From Ignelater luminosus (taxonomy: Eukaryota; Arthropoda; Insecta; Coleoptera; Elateridae): a DNA stretch of 64,000 nt. A program made the translations under genes and the position numbers. Location of the stretch: NCBI GenBank assembly GCA_011009095.1, contig VTPC01000427.1, positions 223,485-287,484 on the forward strand, given 5' to 3'. Within the stretch, counting starts at the first letter, position 1; each line of letters starts with the position of its first letter. Below the pieces are notes generated by a model. It did not search any database. It was not told where the DNA came from and saw only the letters and a program-made list of their open reading frames with translations. Positions 11,431-23,595 of the stretch are shown piece by piece.

Positions 11431-12993
11431 AGTCAGACTACTAGAGAGATAGTTGATATATCAGCTGTTGAAGAAGAATCATCTAAAATACATCCTTGCC
11501 GGAATTGCTATTTAGTATGCGGCTTGAGCTGTCAGGTTTTTATTGGCATCTTGAAAAAACATTTTCCTACAGTTCTTTTTGTATGAGGAATTCGAAAGTT
11601 GCTGTAATTATCAACAATTTTTTGAATATAAATTAGTTGAAATAAAATTGTTTTGGTGATAACTTTAGATCATTATTCTGTATCATAACCACTAAATTAC
11701 CATAAATGTGATTTAATAAAAGAATAAATTAATAACATTTTACATTCAACTTTCTATTTCCAAAAATTGCAATCATTTAAACCTTACCAAGAAATAATAA
11801 TTTTAATGTACATATCAGTTGTAGCAATTAGTTGTTTCAGATGTTTCTAGGTGTGGTTTTTAACTATCAACAATGTTTGCATGGTATTTTTTGACCTTTC
11901 CAGATGCAGATATGTAGATATTTTTTTGTTTTAAAAATCCCCTAAGGTTTTTAATGAAGTATTTATGCAAAACTATGATTTGTGTTTTATTCCAACCAAC
12001 CAACATGTTATACGGGATCGATCTTTTTTTTGGTGAATCATAATGAGAATGAGAGTAAGGCCATTTAAAATTAAATTAGAAGTCGGTTTTTCTTTGAAAT
12101 TTTATAGATTGAATGCTATTAAACTTGAAATGGCTATAGTAAAAAACGATACATGTAAATTAATTAGCACCTTCAATAACAAACAAGCAAACGTTTATTT
12201 TTATTTAAAATGCCGTAAAAACTTTTACCCAAATATAGAAACTAGTTAAATGAAAACAGCGTAAACCAACATGTATTTTTAATGTTACATTAATGGATAT
12301 TGTGATGATAAAAAGTTAAAAGTGCGTAGAACGCTTATCTGTACCTAGTGAACATATACGGCCATATACCATGTGAATTTTAACATTTAAAAAATATAAT
12401 CAGATAACAAATCGCAGGATATATCGAGGTTTTTTATTTTAAAATAAATGAATTAATTGTATGTAAAGGATATTATTGTTACTTAAATAGCGTGCGTGAT
12501 GAAATGATAAAATATTAAAAATAATGTTTCATATAGATTTTCCTTTCAACTACATTTACGATAAAAACTACTAATGATTAACTCTGAAAGCTGTTTGTTT
12601 TCTAAACGTTTTGATTGAACATTTATTTGTTGAAATCTGCATTTTTATGGTTTTTAGACATTTTAAATAGCATACTAAAACGGTGTTTCGAAAATCTCAT
12701 ACAGGCGAGTTCGGTTAAAAATAGGTGAGGTCGAAATTCACATTGATGTAAGATTAAAATTGAATAATTGCTTATTAAGATTACCAAAACGAAAGTCGCT
12801 TAATGGAGATTGCTTTTAGTCACAGCAGTGCAGTTTTCCTTATCTTTAAGGCAAAATTTTCTTAAAAGTCGTTAAACGTTTTCATTAATTCAGATTTGTC
12901 AGTTCCAGTCTGAGCAATTTTTAGTTTATTTAAAAACTTCTCAAAATTTCATCTTTATCATTATCAATTTTATCTGTTTTAATTTTGTTGCAG

Positions 12994-13044
12994 ATACGAC
13001 AAGAAAAACCCTATTATATAGCAGACCCAGAGGTTGATTCATTG
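12994..13044 (+). CDS. hth: homothorax exon a (MEIS/HM domain, internal exon)
   Basis: This is a 51-bp internal exon, 17 codons, reading IRQEKPYYIADPEVDSL. The peptide matches the MEIS domain of insect Homothorax just before the MVQAIQVLRFHLLELEK helix; the vertebrate MEIS1 counterpart reads IRAEKPLFSSNPELDNL. The acceptor is TTGTTGCAG ending at 12993 and the donor is GTAAGT at 13045. Both boundaries are phase 0, so the exon can be skipped without shifting frame. Hth is a TALE homeodomain protein whose MEIS (HM) domain binds the PBC domain of Extradenticle/Pbx and takes it into the nucleus, where the pair act as Hox cofactors. The preceding exon (CELATCTPREPG region) was looked for upstream and not seen, so it must lie left of the window. 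Exon calls are by peptide recognition and splice consensus, without transcript data. Confidence 0.95.
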
Positions 13045-13115
13045 GTAAGTAACATTATGTAACTTAAAAATTAAGTTGTTGGACAAGAGTAATTAAAAGA
13101 AAAACTCCCAGATGG

Positions 13116-13143
13116 ATTTGCATGTTTGTAAGGCCATTTGCAT
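13116..13143. promoter_or_regulatory. paired octamer sites downstream of exon a
   Basis: Two copies of ATTTGCAT (13116-13123 and 13136-13143) lie in the same orientation exactly 20 bp apart, about 70 bp after the exon a donor. The octamer matches the POU-factor consensus. The spacing of about two helical turns would suit cooperative binding, which is inference. Confidence 0.35.
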
Positions 13144-16100
13144 GAAATATTTCGATAATACACGCAGTCCCACTATTTTGTAGATTACGTTTAGGGTGAG
13201 GGTGTAAATTTCGTTTTAAAAAGAGTTGTTTCAGACGTACTACATTTAAAAACTTCCGTTTTTTATGATTTATAGTATTCTGATTAGTTTAAAAAATTTA
13301 TTTACTTCTTCAATATGATATAGTATAGCGTGAAACTTAATATTATGGTTAAAATAAGCGAAGATGATATCAGAAACTCAGTACCTTTACTAAAATTATT
13401 AATCACACACAGAAAAGGAAATAAAGTAAATACTGAACAAGAAGAATTAATTTAAATGTTACAAGATAAGATGGACGCGTCTCAGGAATCAGCTACTGGT
13501 CCAATATTATTACATCTCGTAACTGGCTAATTCAGCAATTGCGTTTCCACCAATTTTATCACCTACACACAGGAATGAAAACAATTTAAAATTCCAAACC
13601 GTATTTTCTTGGACAGTTTTTTTAATCAGACTGCTCTAAATATTTAATTATATCTACCTCTACGGACAGTGAAACGAAAACGAAACTTAAACAATCTTTT
13701 TGTGATAAATGCGAGACGAATTCTAAGTTCAATCAAGCAGACTTAGTAGCACGGATTGTAGCATCTTGAATTCGATATAACAGTTGCTCCTAAGGGATAC
13801 ACATGAACTAATCTAGCAAGAAAACATAAAAAACGCTTGGTCAAAACAATAATATTTGTAAACTTAACTGATAGGATACAAAAAGTGGTAGAGTACAAGT
13901 ATTTTTGTAACTTATCAGGAACGTTTGTTTTTTTTTTGGAAAATAAAAACACGCAAATTTGTATAATTGCCGAGATAAATGAACAATCCCAGGTCTGAGC
14001 AGAATCAAATCCTCAGATGCTGAAGAAAATTATTATTTCAGCAACTGAGTATACTTGATTACCCATGCTTTGATGACGATCATTAAGTGTATGTATGAGT
14101 ATGCATTAGTATGTTCACAGTTATCTACAAAGCATGCATTCTGAAAATGTCTCGCAAATTGATACCCATCTTCCACAACAACATTTAATCACTTATTTCT
14201 TACGGTTATTCTTATCAGTGCCTAGACTGAACCAAAGTGTTACGATGTTGTAGCACAGAAGGCCACGAGAATGTTTTTGGGCCTTTTAGAACTCAAATTA
14301 TGTAGTCGTTTAAATATTTTTTATTGTTGGGTCATAGGATAAGCCTTAGCATTCCTAGCAAATGCACCCCAGTCTGTTCCCAAAGCGGCAAACGAAAAAT
14401 GAATGTTGTGTTTGATGATCATACCACGAACTAAGCAATTTTAGAAAAATCAATTCGAAAGATGCTCAAAAGTGATTGCTTTGTTGACGAAATAACAACT
14501 TTTTTCGGCATCCGAATATTCATCTCTGCTAAATATGGGATTGTGGATTATTTGAGTCTAACATATTCAAACAAACCAAATATTTTTTAAACATTGGCTA
14601 AATCTTAAATGGAACTGGGTAAGTAATAGGAGGAGCCGGTTAGCAAAGTGTGAAGCTGAAATAAAATTTCTTTCTTTTCTAAATAGAAGACCAGTAACTT
14701 TGATAAAATCTACATCCTCCCCAATTTCTTTGGGAATAGTGCTTTGGAGCAGCTTAGACATCACGATCATTTGAGTAAGCTTTTCGAGTCACACATCCTC
14801 TTACGTGAACCAGTTGGGGAACTCATCAGTAAAGATTGTAGTTTATTGTCTTTACAAATCCATCTAAAAAGCTTCTGATCTTAAGTTGTTGAAGTTGCTC
14901 ATCCAAGTTTTCACTTGATAGTACACCCTTAATGAGTAATCCGTATTTGTTTAGTTAGTCCACTCAGAGTAAGATTTAGTAGCGTCCTACGTACATTGAG
15001 TGAAGACTGCTGAAAAGGTTGGAGGTAGGGTTTGTACACAATGCTAGTACATAGGATTGTTTCCTCACACAAACATACCACGGTGAATTTAGTTTGTCAC
15101 TTTGCTTTCTTCTATAGAGGCAGACAAGTGTATTCTATCAGCCTGCTAAAAAAAACGCACCATTTTACAGTTTCATCAGAACTGTTCCGTTTCTATTACC
15201 GAAGAGACGAGATATGCTACCACATTCACTAATCGCAGGCACAAAGGGAAGGTTCTGCTTTTGTTAAGAGGTTGATGTCTTTCCCTTTTGGTACTGTGTT
15301 TTCTCTCCTTTAAACACTGAACAGCCATTTCAACAATCAGCAGGTTGGCATCACCAGTTGCATGTTTCACTTCACAATCAGAATCGACCAGACATTTACT
15401 AATATAGGCATGAATGAAACGCTTTTTGTTGACCTTAACTATAGTTACATCTTCTCTTCTTTCAAATTTCTTGTAGTGTCTGCTTTTATTGATAGATTGT
15501 TGTATCCATCAAGCGCAGTCACAGTTACATCTTGGACATATTTATCACAAATCGGTTCATATCATTCTTTACTAGTTCATGGTAGGTGAACCATCATCGG
15601 CTATACAGTTCTACCTTTTTGGAGTGTATCTCTCGTCTCATTTTGCGTCAGAGTCCATAGTGTTTCAGCCAAATCAGACTTAAATATTAAAAGATTAAAA
15701 ATTCATTTACTTGAGACTGGCTTAACGAATCTCGGATTTGGATATATCCTGTTGCAAATAAAAAAAGTTAGTAACAAATTCTTTGATTAGAGTAGTGCAA
15801 AAAAAAAGTTATTTAGCAAAGATTGCCGAAGTGTACTACCAAGCTGACACATGAGGTCTGCCATTTTGAAGACGTTCCCTTACTTTATAATTTCACATTT
15901 TTAGTTGTTTGTAGAGACAAAAGAAATCTAATAACAAAAAGTTATTTCTCTTGAAACTAGTTCCATGTTGTCTTGACCTCCATTTTTGCGTAGGTTTACT
16001 GGACTAAAAAAGGTTAAGACAATTATTTTGTCATTGCTTTTGTTAAATTCAAAACTGATTGGGGCTTCAAGAATTTTAAACAGGATAAATTTCAAATAAG

Positions 16101-17159
16101 ACGGGAGGCAAAAGATCAAAATCTTCAATTCTAAGTTTTACAAAATGTTAAAGTTTGTCTTTGCCTTTACCAAAGACGTAAAGCCAATTAAATTATTAAG
16201 TTTCTCAACTTAAACTTTTAATAACTAGGACTCCCGACTGACCATTGCACTTTAAACTGAGAAGTGAGAAGGTCACTAATAGGTGTGGAAAATGATTCAA
16301 GACACCTTAAGTGTGGGAAGGGGAAAGAAACGTCTTCACTTTTTTAAGGATGTAAAAGTTTGAAGACTTTCCATGTAGATGAAGATACAGACTAAAAGGA
16401 GTCAAAATGTACAATTGATGTATAATACTAGCGTATTTTATAACAGAAAAGCAGCAGAAACTTTAAAGACTATTGAATATTCTGTGAAGGAGCAGGAATG
16501 TCTGAGTAGCATTATGTAGTAAGCACAATGTAATTAGAATATTTGAATTTGATTCAGAAGAAATTTACAAAAAATGCACCGATTGCAAATAACAACTATA
16601 GACCGTAGAATATTAAAGTAAAGCGTATTGGGGGAAAATGCACTAAAAGTTTTGAATAGTAGAGGACCTACGTATGCATCTTGTGTCACTTCTTATACCA
16701 TCACTGTACTATTCCAAAGGGTTTTCTTCGAGGATAATTCAGTAAGTATCGTTTTTATCCAACGAAGGTTTTGAAAGATTTCTGTTTTCAATAAAAATGT
16801 TTAAATGGTTGCAAGGCAAGCGTTATCATCATTGTTATGTGATCAACTATTTTCTTTTTTTTTTTCTAAATGTATGATGCGTAAGTTAAAAAAGTCAATA
16901 TAAATAACAACTCTCAGAACTGCTATAAATTCTAAAATCTGTTACTTCGCTCAGTCTCGTGTAATTAAATTCAAAACACCTCCTGAATAAGGTCGCACTG
17001 CTTAGTACATTACAGACATGTTTTTTATGACATATATATAATGTAGCATAGAGTCATAAATTCTAAAACAAGCCTCCACCGTCTTCCCCTAGGGCACTCA
17101 AATTTCTACAATATCGTTCCTAAATTTAATTACAAAAATAATTTCAACCCTTCCTGTAT

Positions 17160-18060
17160 TAAAAATAATTTGAGCTGCGGGTGTAATGAGAGTATGATGG
17201 TCTCTTCGGGAGGGAACTGTTAATAAATCAGCCCGCCACTGAAGCGAGACTCATGTGATCGTAGTGCGTTTATTACATTACTGCTGCCAACTGTAGGGGT
17301 CTTAAACAAATAATGAATTTTTTTTCTCGCTCTTTTCGGAAAAATCGATAAGTTAATTATAAATAAGTGCTAGAAATTTATTATTATTGTAGGAATGAAA
17401 AATAATCTAGAAATTGAAAAACTAAATTAAAGGGTCGTAAAATTTTCTAATTTTAGAATTTTTAATAAGTTCAGATTTTATGGGAATAAAATTTAATGAA
17501 AACCTACGGTTAACTTAATTAAATTAAAATTTAAAAAAAGAGCAAACAGATTTGACGCAATCAACAAATTTGATCTTCGTGCATGAAATATGGCCAGTAA
17601 ATTCTTTAAAATATAATTTTTTAAAATTAATAATAAACTCGAGTATGTTATTAACACTATGTAACCTATGGCTGCCAGATTTATCGAGAACAAGAAGCCA
17701 CTAATAATTATAATATAGCAAGTAGTGATAGAAGGCAACGTACCCGACCTAATAATAATCCGGTAGCGGATACTAGTCATCGCCTACATTAATTTGGTCG
17801 ATCGCTCGGCGTAAATTGAAACCCAGTTTCAGAACTCCATCAAGATATTAATCTCCCGGCATATAATTAAAGTATTTAATAGCATGTTGCTCGTACTTAG
17901 CTCGCAAGTAATTAGCATATGATAATGTTACGTCGCTGCTCGATGCCGAAATTCACCGCGTACAATTAATACAACGTTTCAATTAATCGGCGGGGGCACG
18001 TCTCTCCTCCGTAGCCTAAAACTGAACTACCCTGCCTGCATATTCATTACGGTATTTAAA
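17160..18060. promoter_or_regulatory. complex island in intron a-b
   Basis: Higher-complexity sequence sits between AT deserts, densest at 17.76-18.06 kb. There, homeodomain-core words (ATTAAT, TAATTA, CAATTA) are interspersed with CG-containing blocks such as CGATCGCTCGGCG and AATCGGCGGGGGCACG. No frame gives a recognisable peptide. It is a candidate regulatory element by composition. Confidence 0.35.
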
Positions 18061-18477
18061 ATTCATATACATACTTTTGCTTGGCGTAAGATCCTGTCTT
18101 AAATAAATTTTACGGAAATACAAATTAAAAATTATAAAACATCAACTTTTTTTGCTTTAAGAAATTAAAAAAGGCAAAATTACTTTGTTGTCTGCTTTAT
18201 ACCTGAGTTATTTATCTTTCCAGTTCATTTGTTAAAACTTTTATTTTGACTTGATATATTTTCGTAGATACTAAAGCATTCCAGAAAAATTATGAAGGAA
18301 AATCCACAATTGGTTTTTATCCAAAATAATTAACACGAAACTGTTGGTAAAAATCAGATTAGTAAGAAATAGCAAAATTGGATTTAACGAAATTAGAATA
18401 TTTAGAGTGGAAGTAGTAGTGTGATATTAAAAGTGTTATTAAATAAGGAATTGCAAATCAAGTAGATGTATATAAAT

Positions 18478-18536
18478 ATCAAAGATTTAAAAAGAAGAAT
18501 TGGCCGAAAGAGTGAAGGGTGAAAAAACTAAGAACG
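18478..18536 (+). repeat. diverged direct repeat, copy 1
   Basis: This 59-bp segment begins ATCAAAGATTTAAAAAGAAG and ends AAAACTAAGAACG. It recurs at 19212-19270 in the same orientation, with five substitutions and no gaps. Similarity stops at the ends apart from a loosely similar TATAAA just upstream. The two copies bracket about 675 bp. Confidence 0.85.
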
Positions 18537-19211
18537 TTTGAGGAAGAGATGCGTTAGATAAATGACATGAAGACTAGAAGTGATTAGATTAGCATAGCGG
18601 TGTTTTTCCAGTATAAAGTTATCTGACTCAAGATACAAACGTCCATGGTCCTTTATTAATTTTATGTTATTTCAGTAGTAACTAGAAAGTAACAAAACTT
18701 TGAACTTGGATATGGATATAGCACATTTTACTTGCTACGAGATATCATACCCTCTCAGTATCGATCGAAAGTTGAGCAATGATGCCTTTGCTTTCCTTAA
18801 AACTAGATCTATTGGCCGTAACTGTAGAATTATTGAAACGTATATCAAAAGTTCAAAGCCACAACCTCATACATACCTAGAGAAAGTCAATTTTTCTTTT
18901 ACATGCCCTTGACATCACGTTGACTGTAGCCACTGATTTATATTGGCATTTATATTCCAGTGATAATCAGCTAGATCATCGTAACTGATTGATTAGTACG
19001 CATCGAAATACAGACAGAGCACAAATCATGAGCAGATGAAGAGGCGACACAACTACAAAAAAAGGAAAGCTCGATTTTCCTCGGTCAAGCAAAAACGAGA
19101 TTTGAGTTAGTTTTCAGATTGGATCTCAAATACTTCATGCTGATGTTTTGGTTGTTGTAGTCAAAGTTCTTGACTTGACGTTTCAATAATTTTAGGAGGC
19201 TTATCTATAAA

Positions 19212-19270
19212 ATCAAAGATTTAAAAAGAATAATTGGCTGAAAGAGTGAAGAATGAGAAAACTAAGAACG
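19212..19270 (+). repeat. diverged direct repeat, copy 2
   Basis: This is the second copy of the 59-bp unit at 18478-18536. The changes are G to T, C to T, two G to A and one A to G relative to copy 1. It may represent a local segmental duplication or two fragments of one dispersed repeat family. Confidence 0.85.
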
Positions 19271-20010
19271 AAATGAGCTTTTAAATCACAATACTAAGTG
19301 GGACAGCAACATTGAGGAGCTTGGATCAAAACAGGGTTAACTTCTAAAATACAAATGTTTTGAACCGACTGGTTGGACCGAGCCTTTCGAATTTTGTCCG
19401 AAACGTATTTTAAAATTTCGGCCCGTGTAACACTTTAAAACGGAAGTTAGGAAGTTTGAGAATCGTTGATCTGGGGCAGTAAATCATTCAGTCAGTTAAA
19501 GTTGTGATCTATTGGGATTGTTAAAATCCGAATACAACAAGAAAAAGTAAGAAAATATGGATTAGTTCCATTAAAGCAAAGAGACGACAATATAAAGGAT
19601 AAGGCAGTAAAGGCTTATTGTTCAATAAGTGAAACACATTTAGAAATGAGTTTTGAAGAAAACGAGCTGGTTGACTCATGTAACTTGAATTTACAGAAAA
19701 GCAAAATGATATGTTCTGAATTACATGATCGGTAACATAGTTACTGAAGGAAATTGGAACCTACAGTTTTCACAAGATCACGTTAATGTCCATGTTTGTA
19801 ACATACGGAAATTCTGCGCGACGTTCAATGTTTGTTCCAAACACTTTATAGGCTGTTTTGAATCAGCAACTCTGCTGATACTATTATTCTGATACTAAGT
19901 GTTTTTTCTTTCACTGTTGTACCCAAAGGATATATAACCACCAGATAAAAGAATGTATGTTGCTACACTGACTGATAGAACTTCAACCTTAAAAATGGTT
20001 TCAATTAATA

Positions 20011-20046
20011 TACACTGCTCAAAAAAGTTGCGAGAACACTTTTTTT
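20011..20046 (+). mobile_element. Tc1-like terminal inverted repeat end (solo)
   Basis: TA at 20011-20012 is followed by CACTGCTCAAAAAAGTTG and CGAGAACACTTT. This closely resembles the common Tc1-type terminus CACTGCTCAAAAAAAT...GGGAACACT next to its TA target. The repeat reads inward to the right, so any element would lie downstream. No matching opposite end or transposase was found within the next 2 kb, so this is a truncated or strongly eroded copy. A chance resemblance is possible but unlikely over about 28 bases. Confidence 0.5.
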
Positions 20047-21269
20047 AAGTACCATAAGCATTATTTAGATATTTCTAGGGCAGTATTTAAATAACATCAA
20101 GTTGCTTTTAAAAATCCAGAAGCAATAAACGTGCCGTAGCAATCATTTCTCTACATCTTTATTAAGCACCTCATCTATCCACAAGTCGCAATTGATGTGA
20201 CACAACAGAGCAGATATAGCAGTTATATGAGTTATAAACGAACATGAAGGTATCTGATATGTTTTGCACTTCGGTAATGTTTTGACTGTAGAAAGGACAA
20301 CGAGATATAAGCTTAGTTGGACTAGATCAAACTCAAGAATGAAGAACCTCCTCCAAAAACGAAACTAGAAACTTACGAATTGGTAACATGGGCTTCCGTT
20401 TTTAGCACCACAAATTTTGATTTCTTTGGATGTTTTCGAGGCATCAGTTCTACCTTTTGGGTTAATAACCAAGAGATATAAAACGCAGAAATAAACTAAC
20501 CTACAAGCGAAGTTAGTCGTAATAATCTTATGACGTTAGAAAGAAAAAGTAAAAGTTTTCGGTATTAATTCTCAATCGCAATTAATCATTTTCAACATAT
20601 TATTGTTATTGAATAGAAGAAAACTTCTTTTGTGTAGCTCACACTGTCCTTCCATACATTTACCGGTCTGCTCATCAAACTGTCATCCTTTTGGTACTTC
20701 CAATACTTTTTTACTTGTTTTCGCCATTGATCTAACCTTGCGAATTCTTCCAATAAGTAGCTATGATTATTTATTTTTTTATCTAAATATTATCTAAAGC
20801 TCGGATATCTAAATTAGGAAACCCGCCTCTTCTTCACATAATAGGGAATACGATGAAACATCAGTACAGTAATGTTAGACAGTTAATGGTCTCCGTTCAT
20901 AACTGAAATTGTTTCATGTAATAGACTCTTTTATTAATGGTTGGCGCCTTAGTTATAATTATTTGTACAATTTGTCTGTTTTAGTTGGGATCTATTGAAT
21001 TTTAACACAGACGTGCAAAAAATTATGTTTGTTGACTAAAAATTTAAAAATGCGAATATTTGCAAAGCAAAATTCGTTAAAGTTAGCAATTTTTCAAAAA
21101 TGTTTCTTGAACGAGGCTGTAGACCTAGAGTCGAAAGGCATTTGTCGCACTTAGTTTAATTGGGAGAAATTCAACTGTAACTTTCAGTTTTTTACATTTA
21201 TTTCTTTCCAATAGCACTATTTCCCTAGCTTTTTTCCTTTTTGTTCAAATCCCTTCGACTAAATAGCCC

Positions 21270-21860
21270 TAACACGTACGTAATCTAAAGGCCTGTTAAC
21301 GAAAGTAAATAAAGCAACAAAACTAAGGAAAGCTTAACAAGTGGAATTTCCCATCGATATCGATTTGCAGTAGTAATTTAACCGTAAAATGGTTGCTGTT
21401 TTGTAATATTACCAATACTATGATTCAGAATCCGGACCTCTCGTTCGTTTTTAGGCTATGTTATTCTCTTGTCGCGATAATGCGATCGACACGGGCAGCC
21501 GGCTACCACACGCAACAAATCTAATTTTTAATAGCTCGAACAGTCGTCAACTAGGGGTTATGGGCACATTTATTTGACCCCTGACCTGCCATGCTAACAC
21601 GCGGGTGGTCCTCGCGAATTCCGCTGGGTGGCGACTGCAGGTTGCATTGTGTCACCCGATCACTTTGAATCGTAATATCTGTGAAATTGTGGGATTGAGT
21701 AGCCATTAACTGGCTTCACTACTATACTTGCATAAGACAATTATTACTCTTTGAACGGCCTGCCCCATTGTATTTTATTATCGCCTCCTAACAACCGAGA
21801 GCGTTCGATTCTAAAAACGCAACCTAACTCGACTGTGTTATTATCTATGTTAACAATATT
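21270..21860. promoter_or_regulatory. complex island in intron a-b
   Basis: This is a non-repetitive stretch with CG-rich blocks (GACACGGGCAGCCGGCTACC near 21.49 kb, AACACGCGGGTGGTCCTCGC near 21.60 kb) and homeodomain-type cores. No coding potential was recognised. It is a candidate enhancer or conserved non-coding element. Confidence 0.35.
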
Positions 21861-22539
21861 TATATTATTTATTTTTCTTTACTTGCTTGTGATTATAATT
21901 ATTGGATAACTTATATAATAATAAGTATGAGTCTTATACAACACTAATTTTAAAAAAGCGGTGTATCACAAGGATATACTTTTGGGCCTTTATTATTTCC
22001 CTATTATCTACTTGGAAATAGCAATTATTTAATTATAAAAATGCTGTTTAGTCTCTTTTGCAATTCTTTTTCATATACTTATTTTAAAACCGGCTGATAT
22101 TAAACAAATATTTTTTGTTTAATTTAAAAATGCAATCAAAAAGAAAATTAGCCATCAAATTTATCTACCAAGTTGATTTCGTATTGTATCTGGAACAAAA
22201 AATTGTTAGGATGATGGTTTGATGTGGCGAGCGCTACGGGTAAGCATTTTTTTATTATTTTATTCTTCTTTTAGTCCTTGACTGAAATCCAGTCCCAAAA
22301 CCATCAAAAGCGCAACGGTACACCAAGAACGAAACATTATACTTTTATTTCTCAAATACCAATATCTAAACCTGGCTACAGTTGACAACACACGGCGACT
22401 GTAAGAAATAAAACGTGATTTTGTCGAAAACAAAAATACTTTAAGGGTTTATTTCTATAAGCTCGGTCGAGGAATAATGGGAATGTCGAGGATTTCTGAA
22501 ATTTTTTGTGCGTTACGAATAAAAATACTCGAATTTCCA

Positions 22540-23510
22540 ATTACAATGAGGTGACTTTTATTAATCGAATTCATTAAATTAACAATAATTACCGCACAAT
22601 TGCTTTGTTGATTTTTAAATCGATTAAGTAAACAGTGTATGTTTAACTAAACTAATTAATTCAAAGCTAAGTTAATTGTTTTTCCGGTGCATGAATAAAC
22701 ATAAATTTTAACGACCTTGACTTTCACATCATCGAAATCGAAATTAACAAATGCAAATGAGTTCGCCGGTTCTTAAAATGAAAATAAGGAATGAATGAAA
22801 TAGTGTAGGTAGTATTGTAATTTTATATGTATAAGTTTGCGTTTAAAATCGTTTGTTCATGCAATAATTTCTCGATACCAACCAGCATCGATAATGAATA
22901 CGAGTAATCACTAAACAGGTATAACGGACACGCATGTTAAAGGGGACACTAAAGATACTTGAAACATAGATACGATCCAGTTACTAGTAAATATAATAGT
23001 TCTTCGTATGCAATTGTAATTAACATTATAAAACTAACGAACCGGCAAGAATTTTAATACGAAATTGATACTGCAGTAATAGTACTGGTAACATCGGTTG
23101 GCATCGATTTGCATAGATATTAATGTGCTGTAGTGACAGGGTATGTTTGCGTATCCGACAAGTCTGGCGTGGTTGTTCTAGATAAAGGACGTGTCCGAAA
23201 ATATCCGTTCATTCACCAACACGTTTTGTTGTTTACAAATGTGCCCCGGTCGTAAAATACAAATAAGGAGTTTAGGAGTCCGCATCTCCTCTCGCCCAAC
23301 GACACGCAACAAACGACCGACCAAAAAATCAACCTCGTATATGAGTTCTCCTTCAAATACGACCAACTGCCATTAAGTTTAATTTTCTTTATTCGTCCAT
23401 TGTGATACTTCCACCTTCACCCACGTAGTCTAATGCTCGCTCGGGTAATTTATTCCGGAAGGCAGTGATTTATCTGATAGGCTAGTGTCTATTGTTACAA
23501 GTAAGTAGTT
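22540..23510. promoter_or_regulatory. complex island just upstream of exon b
   Basis: This is mixed-composition DNA ending about 35 bp before exon b. Octamers ATGCAAAT at 22751 and ATTTGCAT at 23107 lie within it, as do several CATCGAT words. The sequence near 23.18-23.46 kb is the most GC-balanced part. Proximity to a short exon also fits a splicing-control role. Confidence 0.35.
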
Positions 23511-23544
23511 CCGTGCACTGATCTCACCTCTTGTTCTGTTTCAG

Positions 23545-23595
23545 ATGGTACAAGCTATACAAGTCCTTCGGTTTCATCTTCTCGAATTAGAAAAG
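23545..23595 (+). CDS. hth: homothorax exon b (MEIS/HM domain core helix)
   Basis: This is a 51-bp internal exon, 17 codons, reading MVQAIQVLRFHLLELEK. It is one of the most conserved helices of the MEIS N-terminal domain and is nearly identical in vertebrate MEIS1 (MIQAIQVLRFHLLELEK). It follows a pyrimidine-rich stretch and a CAG acceptor at 23542-23544, and ends at GTAAG (donor at 23596). Both ends are phase 0, joining SL of exon a to VHELC of exon c. The helix forms part of the Extradenticle/Pbx-binding surface. If the donor is not used, the frame stays open into the intron for about 23 codons to a TAA near 23665, adding a tail beginning VSAIYDLYYKL. Nothing shows that this is used. Confidence 0.96.

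Larger units (their letters stand above)
1..12993 (+). other. hth intron upstream of exon a (3' part only)
   Basis: No coding exon could be recognised here. It is AT-rich DNA with more complex islands near 1.04-1.38, 2.09-2.34, 5.2-5.56 and 7.54-7.96 kb. Around 2.84-3.56 and 3.6-4.3 kb there is unassignable sequence that could be decayed mobile DNA. A clear mariner relic lies at about 9.3-10.1 kb, and a long pyrimidine-biased stretch at 10.96-11.42 kb. From 11.6 to 12.99 kb I see only AT-rich intron. The intron ends in a normal pyrimidine tract and CAG. Its 5' end is outside the window, so its full length is unknown. Confidence 0.8.
13045..23544 (+). other. hth intron between exons a and b (10.5 kb)
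   Basis: The intron opens with GTAAGT and closes with a pyrimidine tract and CAG. Paired octamers lie at 13116-13143. From 13.3 to 17.1 kb I see AT-rich sequence without a recognisable feature. Islands resembling conserved non-coding DNA lie at 17.16-18.06, 21.27-21.86 and 22.54-23.51 kb. Between them, 18.1-21.2 kb holds a 59-bp diverged direct repeat and a Tc1-like terminus, suggesting old insertions. No host exon was recognised inside it. Confidence 0.9.

Noticed and set aside
11158-11586. 142-codon + strand open frame
   Set aside because: It lies in the pyrimidine-biased region, where stop codons are rare because A and G are scarce. The peptide is Leu/Phe/Ser-rich and matches nothing.
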